Part shown: positions 54,601 to 64,000 of the stretch, in pieces
Layout: every line of letters starts with the position of its first letter
How positions within the stretch are numbered: position 1 is the stretch's first letter
Source of the DNA: Pseudevernia furfuracea
Taxonomy: Eukaryota; Ascomycota; Lecanoromycetes; Lecanorales; Parmeliaceae
Assembly: GCA_022315425.1 (NCBI GenBank)
Contig: JAIUPT010000014.1
Coordinates: 434,001 to 498,000, forward strand
Direction: 5' to 3'
Length of the DNA stretch: 64,000 bases
Position numbers and translations under genes: made by a program
The notes under the pieces: model-generated
What the model saw: the letters and a program-made list of their open reading frames with translations, nothing else
The model's database searches: none
Told to the model about the DNA's origin: nothing

Positions 54601-55742
54601 GGTTGCAGAGATGGAGCTTAAGGTCCTCAAGATCCCCTTGAGTGATATTGACTCTGTGACCAAAACGATTGTACAGGTTAGAGGACCTATTTGGTATCTG
54701 CGGATTAAGAAAGGTATTGATAACCAATTCGTAGATTGGGACCGATGAATTACTGAAACCCGGTGAAGAAGCGACAAAGTTCGCAGCTGGGGAAGCGGCC
54801 AAAACCTGTGCTGCATGGAACCAGCCTAGTTGGGACGAATTGGACTGGAGTCGGATTAAAGAGCTCCAGACACGAGAGATATTGGAACATCGCAAGCAAG
54901 AAGCCAGCAAAGCTCAGCAAGCTCGTGCCCTCGATTGCCCAAAATTTGTCACGCACGTAAGGCAAACAGTTCCTAAAATCTGCTGTGTATATGCTAAACT
55001 GTTGTAGTTCTCGATGCGTCATGACGAATGGCTCATCAAAGAGAACATATCACAACTGAGGCAACTAATGTCAGATCAGAACTTACAGCTCCTTCCCGAC
55101 TACCAACAGCGGATATCGGTCTTGAAAGATTTGAGATTTATTGACCAGCATTCAAGGGTTGAACTCAAAGGCAAGGTGGCCTGTGAAGTAAGCTCGAACC
55201 TGTGGTGTCTCTTCTTGGCCGTCGTTGACAAGGAAATCTAGATTCATTCGGCTGACGAGCTTGTCCTTACTGAGCTTATACTCGAAAATGTGCTTGCAGA
55301 ATTCGAGCCAGAAGAGATCGTCGCTCTTCTATCAGCATTTGTCTTCCAGGAAAAGACCGAGGCCGAGCCTACCTTGACTCCCCATCTGCAAACAGGTAAG
55401 GAGACGATCGTTGCTATATCTGAGAAAGTAAACGCTTTCCAGACGCAGCATCAAGTCATCCTCTCAAGTGATGACTCGAATGACTTTGTGAGTCGACCTC
55501 GATTTGGTCTCGTGGAAGTGGTGTACGAGTGGGCCAGGGGAATGTCATTCAACCGAATCACAGACCTCACAGATGTGCTGGAAGGGACGGTCGTTCGCGT
55601 GATCACAAGGTTGGATGAGACGTGTAGGGAGGTGAAGAACGCAGCGAGGATCATCGGAGATCCTGAGCTCTTCACAAAGATGCAAACGGCGCAAGAGCTA
55701 ATCAAACGCGACATCACAGCGGTCGCCTCGCTCTATATGTGA
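51612..55742 (+). CDS. SKI2: Ski2 RNA helicase, cytoplasmic exosome cofactor
   Basis: DExH helicase of the Ski complex (Ski2-Ski3-Ski8) that threads mRNA into the cytoplasmic exosome. Inferred exons: 51612-51826, 51876-54381, 54434-54676, 54735-54956, 55008-55187 and 55242-55742, total 1288 residues. Motifs: WPFELDTFQKEAVYHLE (Q-like), AHTSAGKTVVAEYA (Walker A, about residue 341), TSPIKALSNQKFRDF, DEVHYVND (DExH, about 432), LLSATVPN, an Arg/Gly-rich insertion (about 546-600), IAVHHGGLLPIVKE, ATETFAMGLNLPTRTVVF, QMAGRAGRRG (about 754) and the C-terminal helical domain ending DITAVASLYM. The junction after exon 1 (IQQ-RWDVSADYT) needs a GG instead of AG acceptor at 51874-51875; otherwise translation would begin at the ATG at 51865. 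The other junctions are canonical. Confidence 0.93.
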
Positions 55743-56229
55743 TATGTAGCAGTTATTATACGAAGCTCTATGCTGTGTTGTACTGTTGTACGTATCACCG
55801 ACACCTCCTACGATGAGCCATGCAATTAGAGGACGTAATCGACGGAACAGTAGTGTTGGCCCAATGTAGACGATTAATCAGACTTGATGTTGTGGAGCTG
55901 GTTCCTGGGAAATACGAGTAGTAGTACAAGGAAAATGGGAGTGGACATAATAGTCGACATTTTCGAGATCTTGGCGGCCACTACATACTGCATCTACCTG
56001 CAACAACATTCTTCAACCCACGCAATACAGGCGCATGTTGCTCCTAAACTCCACACCTTGTCGGGCTTGCATTCACAGTTCCGCGCTATTGTGAATCTTG
56101 ACTATCCTACTTCTACGCACATTTAAGTGGGACAGACCGCCTTTCAATCCATACCCACCATCCACACGCCCTCCACCTTGCTTCCGTTGCACTCTCTTGG
56201 GCGCATTGTCGCGCCAGGCATTAAACAGA
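55743..56229. other. Intergenic region SKI2-importin
   Basis: 487 bp holding the SKI2 3' UTR and the importin promoter. A CCACCATCC-type pyrimidine-rich leader (around 56148-56200) precedes the start codon. Nothing else supported. Confidence 0.5.
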
Positions 56230-59200
56230 ATGGATGTCACGCTCCTTAGAAACCGTATACAGTCGACAGTCGACCCAAATGCAGATGCAAGACGTCAAGC
56301 TGAGCTAGACTTGAGATATGTAAGCTCCCTGGTGCTCTTGTTCTCAGAACGTGCTAATATACCCATTCCAAGGCAGAAGAACAGCCAGGCTTTATCAATG
56401 CTCTTCTCAACATACTGCAGGCGGAGGAGGACAACAGCATACGCCTCTCCAGTACGCCTTCCAGCTGCCTTTACACTAACACGGCTAATTCATACACAGC
56501 TGTTGTGTACCTCAAAAACCGAGTCACTAGAGCATGGCAACCGAGCGAAGATCCGGCAGCTCACAAGCAAATACCAGAAGATGAGAAGCTCGACCTGCGG
56601 AACCGTCTTCTACCCATTCTAGCCTCTTCGTCACCCCAAGTCCGAATGCAACTCATACCAATCCTACAAAAGATATTATCTTATGATTTTCCTGCCAAAT
56701 GGCCCAATTTCCTAGCTCTAACGATGCAATTATTGAATACGAACGATGCAAACTCCGTCTTCGCAGGCTTACATTGTATGCTAGCAATATGCCGGATGTA
56801 TAGGTTTAAGGGAGGAGAGAACAGAGGGAATTTCAACCAAATAGTTGAGGCATCTTTCCCACAGCTGCTGGGCATCGCCACGCGCCTAGTGGAAGAAACA
56901 AGCGTGGAGGCATGGGAAATGTTACACATCATCATGAAAGCTTACAAACATGCAATCTATGTGGGTCGACCCTTCAAACGCCCGAGACTAGTGGCATGCT
57001 AACATACATGAAGTTCGAACTACCTGGATACCTGATGCATCAAGACCGGATGGTCGGCTGGTGTACCCTATTTTTGACTATCGTTGGCAAGGAGGCCCCA
57101 GTCCACGCCCTCGACGAGGAATATGACGAGCGAGAAAGAAATCACTTCTGGAAGTCAAAGAAATGGGCGTATGCAAATCTCAACCGGCTGTTTGTACGGT
57201 ACGTCTCACAAACCAAGAGGTCGAATTTTGTTAATGGGCGCTAACTGAATGGTCTAAAGATATGGCAGCCCAAGCACTAACCAGAAAAATGCCTCTCCAG
57301 AAATGGTAGAGTTCTCCAAATCATTTCTCGCGAATTTCGCTCCTGAAATTCTCAAAGGATATCTGCAATCAGTCGAGAAGTGGGCATCCAAGACAACATG
57401 GCTCAGCAAGCCATCGCTATCGTATACGCTAAGCTTTCTGGATGAATGCGTAAAGCCGAAGTCAATGTGGAATCACCTCAAACCGCACATGGAAACCCTC
57501 ATCTCTCACGTGTTCTTTCCAATACTATGCCAATCCGATGAAGACATTGAACTCTTTGACTCCGACCCTCCAGAATACCTTCATCGCAAGTTGAATTTTT
57601 ATGAAGAAGTTTCAGCGCCTGATGTTGCTGCGACTAATCTCCTAGTCTCATTGACAAAGAGCCGCAAGAAGCAGACTTTCTCAATCTTGAATTTTGTCAA
57701 CGGCGTCGTCAACAAGTACGAATCTGCCCCAGACGACCAAAAGAACGCTCGAGAGAAAGAAGGAGCACTCCGGATGATCGGAACATTGGCTTCTGTCATC
57801 CTCAGCAAAAAGAGCCCAATAGCCGACCAAGTCGAGTATTTCTTCGTTCGGCATGTCTTCCCAGAGTTCCGTAGTCCCCATGGATTCCTCCGAGCACGAG
57901 CCTGCGACACATTGGGCAAGTTCGAGCAACTTGAATTCAAAGATCCCAGCAATCTGCTCATCATCTACCGAAACATACTCGAATCGATGGCCGATCCTGC
58001 GCTGCCAGTACGCGTAGAGGCAGCCCTCGCCCTTCAACCTCTCATCCGACACGAAGTCATTCGTGCGTCTATGCAACAAAATATACCGCAGATAATGCAG
58101 CAACTACTGAAGTTGGCTAATGAAGTTGACGTAGATGCGCTAGCTAATGTAATGGAGGATTTTGTTGAAGAGTTCGCTGCCGAGCTCACCCCTTTCGCAG
58201 TCGCTCTGAGCGAGCAGTTGCGGGATACGTACCTCCGAATCGTCCGTGAACTCTTAGAAAGGCAGAGCGCCAAAGATGACGACGAGACCTATGGAGACTT
58301 CTTAGACGACAAGAGCATTACCGCGCTCGGCGTGCTTCAAACCATTGGTACTCTCATTCTTACCTTGGAGGCAACACCGGATGTTTTGATGCACCTGGAG
58401 ACCATCCTAATGCCAGTGATTCAGATCACCCTCGAGAACAAGCTCTTTGATTTGTACAACGAGGTTTTCGAGATCATTGACAGCTGCACTTTCTCGGCTA
58501 AATCAGTCTCACCTACAATGTGGCAAGCTTTCGTGTTGATGCACAAGACTTTCAAGTCCGGCGCAGAACTATACCTGGAGGATATGCTACCCGCCTTGGA
58601 TAATTTCGTTTCGTATGGGGCAGAAACGCTGGTCCAGACTCCTACATATATCGAAGCCCTCGTTGGTATGGTATCGGACATATTTCACGACGAGAAGGTC
58701 GGAGGTATGGATCGGATCTGCGGCTGCAAGCTTGCAGAAGCAATCATGCTCAATCTTCGGGGACATGTTGACCGATTCGTCCCCACTTTCGTGGAATTAG
58801 CTATGAGGATGCTATCAAGTAACGAGCTGAAGGTCAAATCTTACAGGATACACCTTATGGAAATGGTCATAAACGCCATCTACTACAATCCCGTGATCAC
58901 TCTGCATGTTTTAGAGTCAAATGGATGGACCAACAAGTTCTTTAGCTCATGGTTTTCGAATATCGAGAGCTTCACACGAGTACACGACAAGAAATTGTCT
59001 ATTGTCGCGATAAGCTCTCTGCTGACACTGAACGCCAATGAAGTACCTACCAGCGTCCAACAAGGCTGGCCGAGATTATTACAGGGCGTGGTCCGCTTAT
59101 TTCAGACCCTCCCCGCGGCATTGAAGAGTAAGACAAGCATCACCTCTGTTGTGTCAGCCAAATCGCTGACATCGTGCAGACCGCGAAGAGGCTACAAAGG

Positions 59201-59742
59201 AAGGAGACTTCACTCTCAATGACGATGATGATGACGATGACGACGATAACGATCAAGAAGAGTGGGACGGAGAGACATGGACCAACGAAGGTGAGGATGC
59301 CGAGGACATCAAGGATGAAAGTGCCGCTTATCTAGACTTTCTCAAAGAAGAGGTGAGTCGATCGATGAAGTTGCAATCGGACCCGGCTGATGGAGAGAAA
59401 CAGTCCGAAAAGTTCGGCGCTGCACAGGATGAATCCGACGACGAGCTAGAAGAGGAGAGCTTGCTTGAGACTCCCCTTGACAAAGTGGAACCATACGGGC
59501 TGTTCAAGGGAACTTTATTCAGTATGCATATGCTCAATGATGATCTACCATTATGTTCACTGACACGCTTGCCTCAAGAATTGCAACAGGAGCAACCCCA
59601 GCTCTATGATAATCTCACAAAAATCCTTAATTCGGAAGAGCAGCAGATCGTCCAAGCAGTCATTGTGCAAGCCGATGCGAACGCCGTAGCCGCTCAGGCC
59701 GTTGCAGCTGCTACAGCTGCGCAAACTAACGGTGGGCACTGA
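56230..59742 (+). CDS. NMD5: Importin-beta family karyopherin (Sxm1/Nmd5, importin-7/8 type)
   Basis: HEAT-repeat nuclear import receptor that binds RanGTP via its N-terminal repeats. Relatives carry ribosomal proteins, TFIIS and stress kinases. The model has eight exons: 56230-56319, 56373-56451, 56500-56960, 57014-57198, 57260-59127, 59180-59352, 59404-59521 and 59579-59742, giving 1045 residues, the family's usual size. The N-terminal importin repeat shows MDVTLLRNRIQSTVDPNADARRQAE then AEEQPGFINALLNIL and AVYLKNRVTRAW. The middle holds SWFSNIESFTRVHDKKLSI. The C-terminus has an Asp run (from 59222, GAT/GAC codons) and PLDKVEPYGLFKGTLF-K-LQQEQPQLYDNLTK. The last two introns (51 and 57 bp) are multiples of three without stops; they are treated as introns because removing them restores family text. 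Nmd5 and Sxm1 cannot be separated by eye. Confidence 0.9.
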
Positions 59743-61103
59743 ACTCTTTCTTCCTTATTGGTGTATGACTGGCGCGTTGGAATGGATGCTCTTATTATCC
59801 GCGGTGTTCGAAAATCACGGGGTATGGAGGCACAGATTCTGAAATGGTCCTTTATGTAGGGCATAAGCGAGTGGGGTCTAAATCTGGTTAAATGTGACCG
59901 ATATATTGCGTGAAGAAAGAATGCGAACGACATTTAGGGATAGACAGCCAATAATCCGGCAGTATCTCACAATAAACGCGGGCTTTAGGGATCACCGATC
60001 CAAAGTAGAGTTGAAGGCATAGTAACCTCAAGACATCCTTGCCTCAGGTATGGCTTGAGCACTATTCTCAGATGTTGAGAGTGCAAAACCAGTATTCCCC
60101 CTGCACTATCCGTTGGGCATTGCGCACCTAGTAGGTGAACGACCAGAGAGACCGAAGTGTGAGGGGCTGTAGGAAAGCATCAAGAAGGCAGTCCATTGTA
60201 CCGGCTGCAGACGAGAGGCTAAAAAAGGGGGCAGTCGAAGTGGTGCAAGTCTCCCCTGTATCGACAAGATCAGCGCCAATAAGAAGTTATCTCGCTGGTG
60301 ATTGCTCATATTTGAAGCAAATTCACGTGTGAACAGCAACGTTTCTGGGTATGAAACCCAAGTCGCAACGATGAGAAAGTCACCCTCCGAGACAGCAAAT
60401 GTTTCTGATAGCTTGCATAGCTGCCAGCCATACAAGAAAAGGACAGGATGATTGCATCCATTCAATGACATCGTGGCGACCCTGTTGACCAAAGATCTAA
60501 GATGGTCCTGACCATCGCCATGGTGCCTGAACGGAGCGTATTGGTGACAGACATGTTCGTCTTGATTCCTCCCCTGCCCTCCTATCCTCCCCTGCCTCCG
60601 ATTCTTGTTTACCTCCTCGGTCTGTAAGGCCTACCGGTAAATTCAGTGGGCTCTAGGATCTCCCCCTTAACTTGTTCAGGTCAGTAAGTTTGTCTCATTA
60701 CAGTAATGGACCCGTCATAGTTTCTGTGGCCTCTTATCGAGGATTGGTCCATATTTAAAAGCATTTGGCGGTTCCGGCAGGCAATTGTTGTAAGAGCTTT
60801 TGGGAAGAGTGCCCTTGGGAATGGAGGAAAGCAAAGAGCAAAAGGCACTGTAGAAGTCAAACTTCCCGGAGTCGTCACGATTCTTAGTGGGTCAGGACGC
60901 ACGTTTCAGAACTCGCCCGAGCGATTTCGAAGGCTCACGTGCAAGAAAAAAATCCCGAGCACTGAGCTGACCGGGTCACCATCTCAGATTTACGACCCCG
61001 AACAGTAACCCGGCCTAAGGGGGTATGCGGTGAGTCAAATAGCATCATAGCCGGCGAAATGCGTGTGGTGTGAAGCTCCAATCCTGAAAGATGGCATGGT
61101 TGA
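59743..61103. other. Intergenic region importin-COX16
   Basis: About 1.36 kb between two convergent genes. Short overlapping frames (up to 128 codons, 60106-60492 minus) have no domain and no splice support. It includes a CCTCCCCTGCC duplication (around 60567 and 60584-60597) and no RNA gene or mobile element that I can see. Confidence 0.55.
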
Positions 61104-61649
61104 TCATACCCCGTCATTCTCACCCGGTAATCTTTTCACCCTTTTATTTTCCCAGTCGTCCAAATCCTGCGACTCGATTGAGCTTTCGGAGTCCTCTCAA
61201 CGGCAGATATCTGAGACTGACCTTGGCAGCCAACCGATAGTACTCTTCATTGATATCCACTCTCCGCCGATCTTTGCCAATGCCCAACTCCTCTTCCTTG
61301 GTCATCTGCTGCATTTTTCGATCATGTCGTTCATATCTGAGCGCAGTGGCGGGTGTGAGTATGAAAGATCCTATGAAGGTTTCGGAGTCAGCGGTGCTTC
61401 TTCATGGCACTAACGATGAGCATCTAATAGATTCAGAAAAGAAACTATTCCGGAAACATGCCTTGCAGTTGGAAAAGTCGTCGGAAATAGGAAGAATGCT
61501 GGACAGATGTACATACCCGCAACGATTGTGAAGATGAAAGGGAGGCCGAAGAGGAGGAAAGGATGGCTGTTGAGGTTCCTCCGATATAAAGCGCCCAAGC
61601 TCTTCTGATAGGAGCTTGGTTGGAACTTCTTAGACTGAAAGGCAGGCAT
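61104..61649 (-). CDS. COX16: Cytochrome c oxidase assembly protein Cox16, mitochondrial
   Basis: Small inner-membrane protein needed to assemble complex IV (Cox1/Cox2 modules). Three exons, 61649-61517, 61370-61222 and 61166-61104, give 114 residues. The N-terminus MPAFQSKKFQPSSYQKSLGALYRRNLNSHPFLLFGLPFIFTIVAG matches Cox16, with a single membrane segment FLLFGLPFIFTIVAG-SFILTPATAL that crosses the first junction. After it come RYERHDRK and MTKEEELGIGKDRRRVDINEEYYRLAAK-DLDDWENKRVKRLPGE, the conserved matrix or intermembrane tail. Introns are 146 and 55 bp; both keep frame and have GTATGT and GTCAGT donors. It is divergent from NIC96, sharing about 210 bp. Confidence 0.95.
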
Positions 61650-61858
61650 GATGGGTTCCTTTACAATACACAATACAGGATGGAAGCAACAGACAGTGAT
61701 TTATCCCCGAGTTTTACCCGTTAGCGCGCCTGCCTTCAGCCCTACCTCAACACGAAAGACAGAAAGTAAACTTCACGTCTCCCTAGTGGTGGACTAACAG
61801 TCTCACAATCACATAATGTAAAGATTTCCTACAGAGCAAATATATCCACTCCCTCACC

Positions 61859-64000
61859 ATGTCTTCGTTATTCGGGCAGTCGAATCCCACGTCCAGCCTC
61901 TTTGGCAACCTCAACCCGGCCACATCTGCCCAATCCCAAGCTGCACCGACCAGCAGCCTGTTTGGTAACACTTCACAACCTCAGCAATCTTCGGGACAGA
62001 CTACCAATCTTTTTGGCAGCCTCGGTGCTTCACAACCTCAAACGCAATCTGCTCTGTTTTCTAGTCTTGGAGGCGATCAGAAGCCAAACCTTTTCGGCTC
62101 GTCACAACCAAAACAGCAGACGGGCACCGTCGGCGGTGGGCTCTTCGGGACCGGTTCCGCGTTACAAGTGCAGCCTCAACAGACGTCTAGCTTGTTTGGA
62201 GGCGCTCAGAATAATGCAGCTACAACACAGCCTGCTGCTTCTTCTCTTTTCGCCCCACAGCCACAACCACAGCAACAAAATAATCAGTCCGGACAAGGAG
62301 CACAGAGACAACAGCAACAGCAAGCCGGTCAGCATCCGCAAGTTGGGCAATTGACTTCGCAACCAGCTTACTTTGACAACCTGCTCGAGAAAGGAAGGAA
62401 GAGGACCCATGATGCTGATGGAGGACCTGGCTTTAGAGACCTTCCGAGCTTACAATTTGGTCTCGACGATATTGCAAAGAAAGTGAGGGAGCTGGGAAGC
62501 GTCGGTATGCAAAAGCACCGAGGTAAAGCGGCAGACAGCAGTGCGCACTATCTTCTTGCTGCCTCTGGTATCAACCCTGGAACGACGCGGCGAGATCTCG
62601 ACTTTCTAGCCGTCCAACCGCCCACCAGTGGAAATCTGCATCCGCCTCCAGAGTGGGATCCAGATACGCATAAACACGTCGAACAATTACAGCAGCAATC
62701 TACACTCAGAATGATATCTGAAGGTCTAGAACGAGCCCAGAAAAACTTTGATGATTACCTTGAAGAAAACGTCGACACCAATTGGGAACTTCAGCGGGAG
62801 AAGATTTACGAGCATTTTGGGCTAATGCCTAAGCATGGAGAAGCTTCTGATGACTTGGCAAGTAGTCCTGGCATAAGGGGAGGCTTTGGCAAGTCGAGCA
62901 GAAGAGGGCGGACCAACAATGCCAACCGTGCAGGTCAATCGACTCTCAACAGAAGTATCTTTGGTCAGTCGAGTGTCCAGAAATCTGTCATAGGTAATCC
63001 AGGGGTAGGCTCTGGGAACACGACCCTTTTTGCCGATGTCGCAGAGAAAAATGCACCAGCACCAGCAGTCCAAGATGACCGATTCATGAGGGAGAAGCAG
63101 CGCAAGTTCGCAGAGAAAGTGCAAATGCTGAACCGCGCGCGACTTGACGAAAGTTCATACTCTGTGCTTCAAGAATTGAAAGGCATTGAGAGTCAGCCGG
63201 GAGGAGAGGTAAGCACACGAGCGTTCATGGGCCATTCTCTGACTGACTGGGGCAACCAGTCCCCAAAGCAGCTCGCAGACTCATATGATGCGTTGGTCGA
63301 GATCGTTGGAGAGAGCGAGGCAAAGGAACGGCAGTTCGCTGATGATTATCTCGACGAGATTCCCAACTCTGCAAAGTCTATGAATATACGGAAGAGGGTC
63401 ATAGATGGCTCAAGACGTTGCTTAGAGAAGTCGTATGGGGTCTTTGAATTTTAAATCCAATCATAGCTAACAATCTACAGCTTTTTACACGATCTCGAGG
63501 ACCTCGTTGCCAGGAATCCGAAAGAGGCTAACCTTGGGGGTGTTCCTACGACTATCAACAAAGTTCGGGCTTACATCAGGATTCGTGCAGCCAGAAGGGA
63601 CCTCTTTGCGGATGGCTCCGAGCTACGTACCATGAATGACGAATATCCTTGGCCTTTGGTTTTCTTTCTCTTAAGAAGTGGTCTCGTTAAGGAGGCTGCG
63701 GATTATGTCGTTGCTAACGGTACAGCTTTTCGAACGATCGATCGAAATTTCTTAAACTATATTACTATCTATGCCAGGAATCCAGACAGAAGACTCGATA
63801 GGAAAGTCCAGGATCACATCAACCGAGAATACTCTGCACAAACTCGCGTTGCTCCAGACCATGCAAATGATCCATATCAATTAGCTTGCTACAAAATCAT
63901 CGGCCGTTGCGAGCTGACCAAACGAAGCATCGATAGCATTAGCCAAGGGGTTGAAGATTGGATTTGGCTCCAGTTCAGCCTCGCAAGGGAGGTCAATCGC
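61859..64000 (+). CDS. NIC96: Nucleoporin Nic96 (Nup93 family), N-terminal part, with SLFG-rich head
   Basis: Scaffold nucleoporin of the inner ring that anchors the Nsp1-Nup49-Nup57 channel trimer. Exon 1 is 61859-63432; exon 2 starts at 63481 and runs off the right edge. The join reads SRRCLEKS-FLHDLEDLV. Residues 1-120 contain about seven LFG motifs (SLFG, NLFG, GLFG) in a Gln/Ser/Pro-rich stretch, then a poly-Gln patch, then a helix TSQPAYFDNLLEKGRKRTHD that resembles the segment binding the channel trimer. The conserved Nic96 domain starts near LPSLQFGLDDIAKKVRELG and continues through DFLAVQPPTSGNLHPPPEWDPDTHKHVEQLQQQSTLRMI. Exon 2 has the region with FLLRSGLVKEAADYV. Yeast Nic96 lacks such an FG head as far as I recall; filamentous ascomycetes often have one. 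Confidence 0.92.

Noticed and set aside
1..64000. Secondary-metabolite or defence gene cluster
   Set aside because: Neighbouring genes are unrelated housekeeping functions; the SDR, FAD oxidoreductase and TmpA-like genes are not near any PKS, NRPS, terpene synthase or transporter of that kind.

Overview
The window comes from a filamentous ascomycete (Pezizomycotina-type) nuclear genome. The evidence is dense protein-coding genes on both strands, mostly short introns (about 45-70 bp) with GTAAGT/GTATGT-like donors and GCTGAC/GCTAAC branch sites just upstream of the acceptor, long microsatellite-bearing promoters, and a full set of fungal housekeeping genes (ERG6, COX16, GRIP golgin, Ski2, Nic96 with an SLFG-rich head). 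I cannot place it below that level. Nothing looks bacterial, viral or plasmid-derived. I see no CRISPR array, rRNA or tRNA, and no biosynthetic cluster.

Layout. 0-9.4 kb: NC2-beta (Dr1, cut by the left edge), a short-chain dehydrogenase and a Tda3-like FAD oxidoreductase in a divergent pair, the splicing factor Slt11/Ecm2 divergent from ERG6, then pyruvate dehydrogenase E1-beta. 9.4-23 kb: a repeat-rich 2.1-kb gap, an F-box-like protein, a secreted or vacuolar metallophosphoesterase divergent from mitochondrial GatA (HER2), an orphan protein with an internal duplication, a C2H2 zinc-finger protein and an SRPK-type kinase. 23-33.6 kb: the gene-poor part, with a TmpA-like membrane flavoprotein, a 227-bp MITE-like element with perfect terminal inverted repeats and a candidate 5-bp target duplication, and an F-box protein. 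33.6-46 kb: a rhodanese-PTP tyrosine phosphatase converging on a VNX1-like cation/H+ antiporter, the proteasome ATPase RPT6, and an FGGY carbohydrate kinase with three microexons. 46-64 kb: the Imh1-type golgin divergent from the fork-protection subunit Swi3/Csm3, the exosome helicase SKI2, importin NMD5/SXM1, and COX16 divergent from NIC96 (cut by the right edge).

The genes are mostly unrelated housekeeping functions and do not form one pathway. Shared themes are nuclear transport (importin, Nic96), RNA processing and decay (Slt11, SRPK, Ski2), mitochondrial function (Pdb1, Her2, Cox16) and stress signalling (PTP). The items most worth a second look are structural: a predicted GT-GG intron in SKI2, stop-free introns of length 3n in the golgin and importin genes, microexons in the FGGY kinase gene, and the non-autonomous transposon. 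Exon coordinates were derived by hand from reading-frame continuity, splice signals and family knowledge; none has transcript support.
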